A stretch of DNA of 64,000 nt from Hymenoscyphus infarciens (lineage: Eukaryota; Ascomycota; Leotiomycetes; Helotiales; Helotiaceae): assembly GCA_001414345.1 (NCBI GenBank), contig LLCB01000028.1, positions 62,001 through 126,000 of the forward strand, given 5' to 3'. This document shows positions 46,470 to 57,335 of this stretch, in pieces. The translations under genes were made by a program, and so were the position numbers. The notes under the pieces are model-generated. The model had not been told where the DNA came from. It saw only the letters and a program-made list of their open reading frames with translations, and made no database searches. The stretch's first letter is position 1. Each line of letters starts with the position of its first letter.

Positions 46470-48746
46470 GATGAGCTGTGAAAGTGAGTGGCGGGTAAGA
46501 TAAGTTGTTAAGATAGATCGAAGACTGCCAATGGCCAAGGATTGTCTGGTTGATGGAGAAAGAATGAGGGGATACGAAAAGAGTTATATAGAGACAATGG
46601 AACCGTGACAAGACACCAAGAGTCTCCACGTCAGTGAGTAGGTAGGAATAAGCCGTACTAGGTCTTACATTGGGGATCTATGATTGGACTTGCCACTGTT
46701 GATCCTTCCAAAGGAAGAAAGGCGCCCAAGCTGCAAATCCAAGGGGATCCGCATTGGGAGATGCGGCTGATGGTAGTGCATCAGATAGGCCCAAGTTTTG
46801 TGGCAGCCAAAGTGGGGATAATCCTTCCTGTAAACAAAAACACGAGAAATACATGCGCCTGAATGCAGCTAAGCAAAAAGAAATTTGTCAAGTAATGAGC
46901 TAAGGGTTGTCGTTGGAGATGTCTCGAAGCAAGCGAAGCCATGGCCCGGAAGTCCGCACGTCAAAGCTTTGCCTTTTGAGCTACGCCACGACCTTGGGTA
47001 ACACGGCCCGAACTATTGGAAATTTGATGTACTGGGAACTGACTACACAACGAAACCCACTAGGCCAAAGGCCCAACAGGCTGATTTTTGGTCATAGTCG
47101 GAATCAGTTTTCTTGAATGCACACATCAACCACGGAGCTGGAGCAATCTTGACTCTAGGAAGTGAGAAGTTTTGAGATCAAGAAGAGAAACATTGCCCAA
47201 AAGAGATATTGGGAAAGGGTTCCCTGTTTTCCCACATCATTGGAAGTCATATAGACATGATTCGTAGAGACGCAAGACCGATGTCCTTTGTCTCCTGCAT
47301 GCAGTCTGCAGTCTGCACGACTGTTGAAAAAAGGAAGCAATAGGAAGGGATCGACCCATTGATTATGGAGAAATAAGCCACCTCACTCGCGAGCTCCCTT
47401 CGATTGTGAGTGTACCTCCCTCACTTGAAGGGCGGAATTGATTTCACGGATACTGAAATATCCGCGAAGGAGTGTAATTGATCTTCAGGGTTTGACAAAA
47501 GAAACGAGGAAACTATAGATTCAAGAAGGAACCCCAAGCCAAAAGTCAATGACAACAATAAGAAAAATGTAGGTGCCTAGCGGAGGCAAGAGTAAGGGGT
47601 GAAATGCTCTAAGAAGCACAGGGCGAGACTCGAGCAATTTCTCGCTATCACAATAAGGGGAAGTACAGAATTTACCAAGAACTCGGCCTAGGCCCCACTA
47701 CAATGTGTTTTTTAGACGGAAACTTTTGTCTATTTTAAGTTCGGGACTTTTTTCTTATGACGACAAGTGACACGGATCAGGAGATTTGATCGGATACCCA
47801 GGAGCACGCTTAAAAGAAAGCTCCGGATGTGGAAGAACTGGAGCGATTCTAATGAGTGGGTTTGTGCTGAATGATATCGCGATCGTACACAGGTTGGAGC
47901 ATGATCGAGAACACTCGATCGATCATCTTTTTGAGTTTTTGTGAGAACCAGAAATATTCATTTGACAGTACGAGTGCACTGCCGATTGCGTTGAATTAAT
48001 GAATGGATGTGCTTTTTTCTATTGTGCCCCAAGGGATGACGAGAATAATGCGATTCATCCGAAGGGTGTGGCGTTGTGGCGGACCTTCCCGTAGTTCGTA
48101 AATTAAGCATGGAGTGTCTCGGTACAGAGGATGTCCATCGGATCCCTAATGACTTCTGATGGTGCGTTTCAGGAAACAAATTCAAGTACGTGCAGACTCC
48201 CATAAACGTCTTGTTGGAAGCGATCTGATCCAGACCGAGTCTGACCGAGCCTGCGAGCTGCCGTCTTCTACTCATGACTAGTCCTGATCTTTCTTGTAAG
48301 CGAACTGGCTTTATTAGAAAATCGTCTCGCCACAAACTCGGGGAAAGTCACCAGCCGCAGCTTCCCAAGGAAGAAATCCATTTTTCCTCGGACACCAACT
48401 CAACCCCATCAACAAAAACCTAAGACAAGACAAGTTGAACCCCCATTCTCGTTACGTCCGTTTCCTTTTCCAAAAATCCTGTGGTAATATCGTATGGTAC
48501 ATTTTCACGCGATGTGGAAACTCCTGAAGATTGCCGGGTACACTCCTATTGCATATAAAAGTAGAAACACGTTCTCTTCATGGGGGTATATTGTTCGTTG
48601 TTGATACACGGATGGTCTCCAGAAGCCTGTCCTTTGAAGTCGCCGAAAGGAAAACACGACATCATGGCCGCATTATGTACACACTTGACGCCATTTTGTC
48701 CTGACCACACCCTTCTTTTGCCATCCTTTTCATAAATGTGGTGATT
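46470..48746. other. Intergenic with a weak tRNA-like relic
   Basis: No gene supported. At about 46915-46992 the minus strand has an A-box-like TAGCTCAAAAGG and a B-box-like TTCGAGAC, and its outer ends are complementary (GTCGTGG against CCAACGAC, with one bulged base), but no proper cloverleaf forms. The 125-codon frame at 47958-48335 (-) looks random. Confidence 0.45.
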
Positions 48747-49300
48747 TTACTGCGACCTTGGTTGTCGGTAAGGCTGCCGTGGCATAACCAGTGGGCGGCG
48801 CTGTGCTCGAGCAAAAGCTTCAATTGCTTGTTTGGATGTGGTGTCTGTTCGAATCGTGCTTCCAATGGCCATGAAGAATCTGTGGTCAAGTCAGTTACGC
48901 TCTGAAGTGGAACTGCATGATCGTTTACCCAAAAGTAGCTCCCGAACCCGCCATATATTGCCCTAAAGATCTCAAGACACCATTTGGACCGGCTCCGTAT
49001 CGCATAATATTGACGGAACCTGGGCAAGTGAGTTAGAAAAAGTCTGGTGAGGGTTTGTCAAACGTACCGAAAATGAAACCAATGATTACACCAACCGCTA
49101 ATCATTATCAGCCCACTGAGATATATATTCAAGTGCGTATTATTGAGGTGGTGTTCTTACTGCCGCCCATCATTGCGCCCATCTTAACTGTAAAACTTGT
49201 TAGTAGATGCAATTGGGGAGTTCTGCACTGCTCTCCCCCACAACCTACACTTGTCTGTGGTGGATGGACCACCCATATTGGCTCCAACAGGGACTGGCAT
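48747..49300 (-). CDS. MGR2: Mitochondrial TIM23-associated protein Mgr2 (Romo1 family)
   Basis: Mgr2 couples the TIM21 module to the TIM23 translocase and guards lateral release of preproteins in the inner membrane. Five short exons (49300-49249, 49187-49161, 49097-49068, 49019-48929, 48879-48747) give 110 residues. The joins produce the full Romo1/Mgr2 signature: STTDKFKMGAMMGGTVGVII, GFIFGSVNIMRYGAGPNG, SLGQYMAGSGATFGFFMAIG. The C-terminus is Arg/Pro-rich (EAFARAQRRPLVMP). Both transmembrane helices carry the GxxxG-type glycine rows of the family. Exons 2 and 3 are only 27 and 30 nt, so automated gene finders could easily miss the gene. Every intron is GT..AG. Confidence 0.93.
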
Positions 49301-50216
49301 TTTGATAGTTGGGGTTGAGTGTTTGTTGGAGTTGTTTGTGGTTGTTATGTTGACTGAACTGCGCAAGATGGAGTTTAGACGTACAGCCTTGCGGCAAAAG
49401 AGCGGAGTAGCTGGAAAACCGGTTGCTGCCTTGGATTTGAGGCGACGAAATCGGGACGGAGCACGTGGGCTGCGAAAAGGGAAAGGGTACCTGCGTTGTC
49501 AACGTTTGCTTGCTGTAAGAATGATGCGGAATGATGCGTATTTGAAAAGTCCCTTGGCTCAATTAATTAAGAGGATCAGAAATGCCCAGAACCACCTTCA
49601 AATCCCAAATTCGAAGTCCTGGTGGTCACGGGACTTAGCCTCTTCAGACTCCACCTCTTGACCTCAAAGCGGCTTGTGATAGGTTGAAGAGCGACATCGC
49701 GTACGGGTACCGTGAGACGAGACGTTCAAACTTCAACACCAAAATCCAAGGGCCACTGTCACTCCTTTTCCACCCCCTTCAACGACCGCCTATCCATTCC
49801 ACACCACCTGCACTCAAGGCCTCGAGGTTCGTCCCTTCGATCTTACCTCTTCCACCTCCACTGCCAAACTCCCAGCCCAAGCGCTGTCAGACTTGCACCG
49901 TCTCGACGCCAGGCGTGTATTCGGCGCTTGCCGCCCCCTCACCCATCAGCTAAAGTTGTTGGAGGAAAACAGCTAACCCGCGCAACACAACAGTTCGATA
50001 TCGATATCAACTCGCATACGCCGCCCAAGCCAGAGGATACATTGGCCAACAACGCACGGAAACTTGACCCTACAGACGTGGTATTGGGACGAAGCGCGAT
50101 CCAGCTTGTCCGAGGGCGGCCTGGGCTTTGCGTGGCCAACATTCCATCTTCCCGCTTCCATCGCCATCATCAACAACCTCGCCCACACAAAGTCCTTTGG
50201 CAGGTAAACCTCGCAG
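49301..50216. other. Divergent promoter region of MGR2 and the FHA gene
   Basis: The two genes are transcribed away from each other across this gap. A frame at 49712-50278 (+) has no recognisable content and is taken as a shadow of the leader. CT-rich tracts near 49760-49880 would suit the 5' leader of the FHA gene. Confidence 0.5.
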
Positions 50217-52579
50217 ATGACGGCAGTGGCGAACCCGCCGAGTTTCCCATCGACCAGCAGGTCACCATGGGGTGCTAGTGTAGGCCAAGGAGGACTCAAT
50301 CCAATGAATAATATGAATGCCATGAGCAGCGACGAGGTCGCACGCATGTTCATGCCACGTAAAAGCGCTCAGCGCGCCAACTCTTCTTCATCGATAAACT
50401 CGACTTCTTCCGCCTCCACGACTTCCTCTACTTCCACAATCGGCCCATCTGCACCTTCAACAAATGGCGTGCCCATGGCCCCGAGCGACAATTCTTGGGG
50501 AACAGCTGCAGCACGAAAAAAACCACAACGAGCCGGGCCCTGGCCAACAAGTAAAGCTGAAGCCATCTCCGGAGTTTCTACAGCACGTCCTCAATCGATA
50601 TTAGCGACAAATGGCCCATCCGCAACCTCCTCCATGACTTCAATCCATCAACCAGCACCAATAGTACCTTCACAACATGTGCTTCAAAACCCCTCCCAAC
50701 AACTGAATGGCGCAAGGCCAGCTGCCCAACCAGTCGGGGAGGGCAATCCCGTACTGTACCTTCTGGCTATGAATGGCACATTTGAAAGGAAAACCATATC
50801 GGTACCATATTACCCTGATAGTCTTAGGATAGGACGGCAAACCAATGCGAAAACCGTGCCAACACCGGCCAATGGATTTTTCGACTCGAAGGTGCTTTCA
50901 CGGCAACATGCGGAAATATGGGCGGATCGGAGTGGAAAGGTTTATATTCGAGATGTAAAATCGTCCAATGGAACGTTTGTGAACGGGACACGATTGTCAG
51001 CAGAGAACCGAGACTCGGAACCACACGAGTTGGCAACTCAGGATCACTTGGAGCTTGGAATTGATATCGTTAGCGAAGACCAAAAGACAGTGGTTCACCA
51101 CAAAGTTGCGGCCAAGGTGGAGCACGCTGGCTTCCTCGGAGCAACGAACAATGTCCTGGATATGAACTTTGGGGATCTAGATCCAGCCAATGGTGCAATG
51201 ATGGTTCCTTCGCAGAGTTCCATGCAAATGAGGGGCCGGTCGAGCAGTCAGGGATCCGTGGGTAGTAATGGGCGTATGGGGCCACCTGCAAGCGCTGCAG
51301 GAAGCCAAATGAGCGCCATAAGTCAGCAAAGGCCTATGAATTTCTGGCTCACCCCTGTTACTACTGAACAGATTGTAAAACGGCTTACGGTAAGTCCAAA
51401 TTCGCTATTGACTTTGAGCTTTTTTTCTAATTATGTCGTCAATAGCATGAAATGAGGGTTGCAAGGTCACAAACCAATGATCTTGGAAGAGCAGACAATT
51501 TTCTGGGATCCTTGGTGACCAAGCATGATATCAAAGAAGTTGAAAAACAGGCCGCCTTGGAACCAACGAAGCCCCAGCAATCCAACGGTGGCTCGCTGCC
51601 CTTTAGAGATGCAAAGCCTCGATTTTCTGACCCGCCAGCACCACCACCTCAACAGCCTCTTCCAGAAAAACCTGATGTCGCTCGTCCCCATGGCTTCGAG
51701 CCTACTTCGCCGTCCCTAAAAAGGACAAACACAGAACGTCCTCGATCAGTCCCCAATGTATCTCCCATAAGGCACGAGTCCTCGAGTCAAATTATCTCAC
51801 TCATCGAAGCTCTAGCATCAGCTAAAAAGGAAATCGATACTCAAAACGCACGAATGCGTGACTTGGAGGAAATGTTGTTGAAGGAAAGACAGGCGCGAGA
51901 GTTGGCTGAAGATCTGGCAAAACGCTTGGAATCGCAGTCTGATACCAAAGTTAATGGCCATATCCAAGCAGAGGAGATTCCAATTGCCGAAAAAGCACTC
52001 GAGCCAGGGGTCGAAACTGCAGTGGACGAAGAAGAGGCCTCAAAGAGTCTACCAAATGGCAAGGTGGTGGACGCTAACGCAATCTCCGAATCTACTTTGT
52101 TGTTGGAAAAGCGATTAGAGACCATGCTAGGCGATATGCAAGTAATGAAGGAGCAAATGGATTCATTCAAACTTCGGGCTGAAACAGCCGAGCTAGAACG
52201 AGATGCCGACCGGAAGACTCTCAGCGAAATGGTGCAGAAGATCAGAGCCGACGAGGCGTCTAATCTCTTGGCCTCGAAGGAGCGTGCCCCAGCAGCCCCG
52301 GAGAAAAATGTCTCCAACGAAGTTTTGAATGGCAAGCACGAAGAACCGAAACCTCTTTCGCACTTACTTGAAAAGAGTATCTTAACGAACGGACATGCTG
52401 TTGCTGCAGGGGAGAGTTCCAAACTCAGTAAAGCAGCCGTCAGCACACTATCGAGACCTCCTGGCGATCCACTGATTTACCACGCAACGCCATACGCTTC
52501 AATGATTGGAGTTGTTCTACTTGGAATGGGTTTAATGGCGTATATGAATGGATGGCAGCCACCAAAAGTCGAGCGATGA
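50217..52579 (+). CDS. ham-4: FHA-domain, tail-anchored STRIPAK component (SLMAP/HAM-4/PRO45 homolog)
   Basis: Relatives (Neurospora HAM-4, Sordaria PRO45, yeast Far9/Vps64, animal SLMAP) belong to the STRIPAK phosphatase complex that controls cell fusion and fruiting. They sit on ER, nuclear and mitochondrial membranes. Exons 50217-51389 and 51446-52579 give 768 residues. Residues 1-180 are Ser/Thr/Pro-rich. The FHA domain lies at about 190-290 (LRIGRQTNAKTVPTPANGFF, DSKVLSRQHAEIWAD, DVKSSNGTFVNGTRLS) with the phosphothreonine-binding Arg, Ser and Asn in place. Coiled-coil segments run at about 500-550 and 590-650. A hydrophobic segment near the end (MIGVVLLGMGLMAYMNGW) is the tail anchor. 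Intron phase 0, in frame. Confidence 0.92.
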
Positions 52580-53972
52580 AACTTTCTCTTCTTTACACTA
52601 CACAATCTTTTGATGTCACCTATGGTTGTCAAGCGTTTCGAGCACATAATTTTACTTTCTTTTGTCTGTTCTTCTTACCACGATGTAGTAACTCTGCACA
52701 CGGCGTTTTATGGTTGCGTACAGCATGGATTAAGCAGCATTACAGCACTGCTTTTCCACACCGGGCGGTTATATGGGTTTGGGGTTGGGGCAACATTGTG
52801 AACTACTTTTTCCCAGAATTGGATGGGGGGTCGTTTTTTCCTTGCACTTCTTTGTTGGTTGGATTGAGGTGGACTTGTTGTGACAAATCAGACAAGCTGC
52901 ATTGATGGGCGTGGTGGAGTTGAGGAATCAAATGGAATTGATTGATGAGCGCTTTTATTGAGTATGCTCTTACGGGTCGACTCAAGTTGAGTAGAGACAC
53001 AAATGGTGTAGTGTGAGATAGTTTTGTTTATATACGTAGCGGGAATTGGGAATGGATAGGCTCAATGGAATGATTGTACACCAGGCTTGTAGCATAGCCA
53101 AAGTTTTCGTCTTTCCTGTTATGCTGCACCTTTCTTAGAAGTCATTCTTTAACTATGATAAATTCTAGGTCCCGGGGGAGTGGTAAATTCAACAGCCTGG
53201 TCTCCCGTGCCGTGAGGTCGAAGGTCTAGATCATGGTCGTTCCAAGGCCCCTCCTGCCTAACCCTCGACTTTTCGCTCGACTACAAAGCAGAGGAAACTC
53301 GAGGTCACTCCCCCCTAGCACCCACCACGACCTCTCGACCTCGTTATGTCAAGACGACGAGAAGTTCAGAAGAGAAGGCACGACTTAGTATCTACCTAGG
53401 TATATGCATTTACTCGCCGTCTGAAAACGCATTGTCGGGGCCAGGACGTAAGCAATCTCCTCCGCCATTGACTGTTCATGGGATCGAACCCTTGTTCTTG
53501 CTTGCGAGGAAGTACCAAAAAGCAAATCCGAAGAAAGCGCCTTGCTAAACACCTGGGAAGATGGTAACTGGTTACCTAAGCTACCCTGCGAGAAAGAAAA
53601 GGGACTTGGTGCTTTTAATTCTCTTGGATTTGGTTGAAGGATCGGTGTCGGTGGTGGTTTGGGTGAGCAGAGGAAGGTATGTACGACTTGGTGCTAGTAA
53701 CTCTCAACAACGGGGAAGGAGCACCCACCTGCAACTACTTCAACTACTTCAACTAGGTACTTCAACTACTTCAACTACTTCAACTACTTCAACTACTTCA
53801 ACTACTTCAACTCGACAACCACTCTGGGCGGCGAGACGCGCCAAAACCTTAAGGCGTTGAGTTTCCCTGTCCGACCTCGAACGTTCAGGTGCAAACATTG
53901 AGGTTATTCCCAACTCGTCCACTCTTCTTTCGCGTCAAACACGCTATCAATTCCATCCTGAGGAAGCTGTAG
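52580..53972. other. Intergenic with 9-bp tandem repeat
   Basis: No supportable gene. A frame at 53561-53860 (+) is produced by the tandem repeat at 53733-53812 and is not called. A B-box-like GGGATCGAACCC at about 53480 has no matching tRNA fold. Confidence 0.5.
53733..53812. repeat. 9-bp tandem repeat (ACTTCAACT)n
   Basis: About nine near-perfect copies of a 9-bp unit, with one AGGT interruption near 53755, lie about 200 bp upstream of the F-box gene. It probably varies between strains. Confidence 0.9.
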
Positions 53973-54005
53973 GTGGAGAATACTCTCTCTACTCTTGAAG
54001 TCACA

Positions 54006-54938
54006 ATGGAGAAGCTTCCGGTCGAGGTCTTGCACATGGTATGCCTGCTGCCTTCTAGTTTTGTCAAACCTCCATCTAACCTCCCCCAGATCATCTCGCG
54101 ATTCGAGTACTGTATACCCTACGATGCTCGATTTGACCGCACCGCATCGAAATTCAAAGTCACTACTGCCCACGCCCTCCCCGTCGAATGGAAGAGCGAT
54201 CTTGAATCCCTTCGTAACCTCCGCTTAACCTGCCGAACACTCAGTCATCCTGCCACTCGCGCTCTTTTAAATGTTGCCACAGTTGCCTGGTATCCAGGCG
54301 ACTTGGAAAAATATCCCTATCTCCGACAATCTCTTACTGATCCAGCCGAAACACTTCTGGTTGCTTCTGGTAGTCCGGTGCCTTCTATGATCAAAAGCTT
54401 GAAAGTTGACTTCTCTGCCTTCTACAAGGCCCCCTCTGGGTTCGAGATGCACGAGCGACAAACAAGCTGCTTTGAGATAGCGGAAGAGGATGATCACGAG
54501 AAAGCAAGGAATGCGCGTGTTTTGGTAGAGCAGCTGGAGCAAATTCTTGTAGCTTTGCCGAAACTCAAGTCTTTGGCAATTTTATCAGGTTCTTGGGAGG
54601 GAATCGAGTCTCATACGATTTCATTCACTCCAGTTCTTGATTTATCTTTAATTGATGCCTTCAGTCATGCCATCTCTGAGGTTTTCCGGGGTTCATACTT
54701 GGTTCATCTCACCAAGCTTCATCTCCATCTACCGCACCCCAACCTTTACTACGACCTCTCGCGTTCGATGTCTAGGCAGCTACTTGGTCAGTTGAAAGAG
54801 TTATGTCTATCTATTGGTGATGACACAGCACAAGATGAAATCCAGCAGATATATTCAGCAGATATATTCAGCAGATATATTCAGCAGATGAATGGAGCGA
54901 TTCGCAGAGGCACACCTCTCCTTCAAATCTGTGTGTGA
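54006..54938 (+). CDS. F-box-like protein, apparently truncated
   Basis: Exon 1 (54006-54038) and exon 2 (54090-54938) give 293 residues. The join makes the F-box core LPVEVLHMIISRFEY, and RNLRLTCRTLSHPATRALL completes the motif. F-box proteins bring substrates to SCF ubiquitin ligases. Leucine-rich segments follow (LPKLKSLAILSG, LTKLHLHLPHPNL). The unspliced 51-nt intron also stays open, so splicing is inferred from the motif and from its branch-like CTAAC. Near the 3' end a 13-bp unit is repeated three times (54845-54883), and the frame stops 55 bases later, while leucine-rich-repeat-like coding continues downstream in other frames. The gene is probably damaged. An ATG at 53973 is an alternative start. 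Confidence 0.6.
   Translation: MEKLPVEVLHMVCLLPSSFVKPPSNLPQIISRFEYCIPYDARFDRTASKFKVTTAHALPVEWKSDLESLRNLRLTCRTLSHPATRALLNVATVAWYPGDLEKYPYLRQSLTDPAETLLVASGSPVPSMIKSLKVDFSAFYKAPSGFEMHERQTSCFEIAEEDDHEKARNARVLVEQLEQILVALPKLKSLAILSGSWEGIESHTISFTPVLDLSLIDAFSHAISEVFRGSYLVHLTKLHLHLPHPNLYYDLSRSMSRQLLGQLKELCLSIGDDTAQDEIQQIYSADIFSRYIQQMNGAIRRGTPLLQICV
54845..54883 (+). repeat. Three tandem copies of a 13-bp unit inside the F-box gene
   Basis: GCAGATATATTCA occurs three times head to tail, followed by a partial copy. Because 13 is not a multiple of three, each gain or loss shifts the reading frame. Confidence 0.95.
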
Positions 54939-55488
54939 GATCTGGTTATTCTTACTACTGGTCCCTCTTAGATCTTGCTTGCCGCTGTTCCCCCCAGCTC
55001 CTATATCTCGGCATTATAGGCTCACACTAGCTTCATTGCGAAATATGCGATAATTGGCTTCCTCTGTCACCGGATTGAAGTCACTTTATGTTTCACGAAT
55101 AAATATTTCTGCGGTCAATATGCGCACACTCCTGTCACCTTCTCGAGACGCCGATCTGGAGTCCTCTGTTCTCAAGTCTGTGTTTCTTGAAAATGTGAAG
55201 TTGGGGGGAAGTGGAGCCTGGTCAGACGTGTTCCAACACCTGAACCGCTGCCCAGTCTTACAATGGTGTAGTCCTCTAAACCTGTCGTATGATAACGCGT
55301 CACCATATCATACCGTTCCGAAATCCCGAGGAGGGCACAATATCTTCAGTCTAAATCCCACTGATGAAGAAGAGTTGGTCCGTCTTGGAGAAAGTCTGGT
55401 TGGATCGGCAGGAGGAATGACCAACTATTCTGATATTTGGGCCGAGCAACATATGCAACCTAGCCACCCTGGTTCATGTCGTGGATGA
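54939..55488 (+). pseudogene. 3' remainder of the F-box/LRR gene, out of frame
   Basis: Downstream of the stop the frame at 55054-55488 encodes VTGLKSLYVSRINISAVNMR, a further leucine-rich stretch and DEEELVRLGESLVGSAGG. That is the expected C-terminal part of such a protein. The 116 bases between are open only in pieces, with TAG and TAA stops in the frames that look coding. I could not find a splice that joins the halves cleanly, so I read it as decayed. Confidence 0.45.
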
Positions 55489-57335
55489 TGTCTTCTTGGG
55501 AATTTGCTGCGCGGAAGGCAGAGTTGTTATAGCAATTCAATGCAGCCTTCGCTGATATCAAGGCCATTTTCTCGGAGGTGAACTATTTACATTTGCAACA
55601 TCTGTTGGCTTCGGGTTCAATTTCTCATCTATGTTAGCATTTGCATTGCTGGGGTCATACACTGTCTATATATTTTGCTTGGGAAAGATCAATATGGAAA
55701 GGGTCCTGTAATTTGAGCGAGGGGCAGGGAAATCAATCTGCATCTTAACAACACTAAATACATACCTTTACAGAGTCTTTGTTTTACTCCCTCGGCTTCT
55801 CGTGATTCAATTATTTTGCTCCAAATTATGTGAGCGTCCATAAACTTAGGTGGCCGTCACTGGAACTTCCAGTGAGTGCTGTAGGCTAAGAATTTGCGGT
55901 GTCATTCTCGGTACATCCAATCCAATTGTGCGACACCGACTTGAATACCGACTTACATTGCGCAAACTAGTCTGGGATATTTTGACTTTTGAGATATATT
56001 GTTCGAACGAACGGGGTTACTACATAAGAACAAGGTTGAGAAAATGAGCTTAAGCTGAGGAAGCACCAAAAGCCGTCTATCAACTTCCGTTCTGTGGTTT
56101 CCTCTCTAGACTCAATCCTTACGTTTATTTTCCCTTGAACACGTTCTCCATCTATAATGTCTGTGTGAATTTTATTCCTCGTTTTCCACCGGGTGGATGG
56201 TGAGATTGGGTTTTACGAATACTCTATAGGGTCAAGGCTTAATAGGGGCAAGGCTCAATAGGGGATATGTGGAATCGAGGTATGGAAGGAGTTTCTCAAG
56301 TCACTCACCTTATTTAGACACTCCATCGTAGTATTAATCGTCCCTGTAGAAACATTTCGGTGCAGGTTTTTCTTCTTCTTTAAATTTGGTGGTTATCCAT
56401 CAAATCTGTCTACACTGTGAAAAGGAGTTGTCGTGACCGACATTTTTTCCTTGACCATTCCTAAGTTTCAACCTCTGAAACCCCTTTCTTCTGAAGCAAT
56501 CCCATTGTTTGATTGTGCAATGTTTGACCATGCTCCCATCGAGATGATCGGAGGGATGATCGGGAAGTTCAGATTAGCCGAGAAAGGAGGGGTCGATATG
56601 GAGTCGCGGACTTTGAGCTTGTAAGGAAGGAACTCTTTCAATTTAAAACTTATTGGAGAGTTTTCCTCCGACGGATGGAAGTTACGGGCTCGGAGCTACT
56701 CTCAAAAGGAAACTTGGTGTCGAAAAAGCAATCAGTACTGAACACGCGGGTTTTAGAAAAGGGAACCAGCCTTGGAGAACAGTTTTCTACTTCTACTCTA
56801 TCCACCAAGAACAATGGATTGTTTAAGAAAAGGTTCTGTAATTCTCAACCCTATTACGTGAACAATATGAAAGGCATTATCACCAAGGTTCATATGCACT
56901 GGAGGGTAGCCAGAGCAGCCCGTGTTCTAGACAAGCCTGGTGGAACACATGAGATGTTGTACGCCCGAAGGGTACTTGGAGAATGGAAGGCATTGCGTGT
57001 TTCAGATAACACATAATTTTCATTCTTGGATCTCCCAGTGGGGGAAACCAAACTAGACAGCGTATGCTGCATTCAATCTGCATCTATCTGCGTCTATTGT
57101 CCTCAATCATAATATGTATTTGTACCAGTCAGTAGCAGACAACCATCCAAATAATTACAGAGAAAAAGCGCTCCCAACCCATCGTTCCAGTGCAACCTCC
57201 CCATCACCACGCTTGCTTAAAAATATGCTCTATGGAGGGAAAAAAATGCAACGGGGTATACATCAATGGAAGTAAACACAGAAGCCACAATTTCAACAAG
57301 ACACTTCCATCAAAATACAGACTAGATCGATAGAT
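55489..57335. other. Intergenic, nothing recognised
   Basis: This is the 3' flank of the F-box remnant and of the HMG gene. The frame at 56675-57016 (+) has no domain and is not called. A short near-duplication (AAGGCTTAATAGGGGCAAGG) lies near 56240. Confidence 0.5.

Noticed and set aside
47958..48335. 125-codon frame on the - strand
   Set aside because: Random-looking composition, no domain and no splice partner.
48662..49027. 121-codon frame over MGR2 in another frame
   Set aside because: It reads through MGR2 introns out of frame; the spliced model recovers the full family signature.
53440..53570. Possible tRNA on the - strand around a B-box-like GGGTTCGATCCC
   Set aside because: No acceptor or anticodon stem can be formed with the flanking bases.
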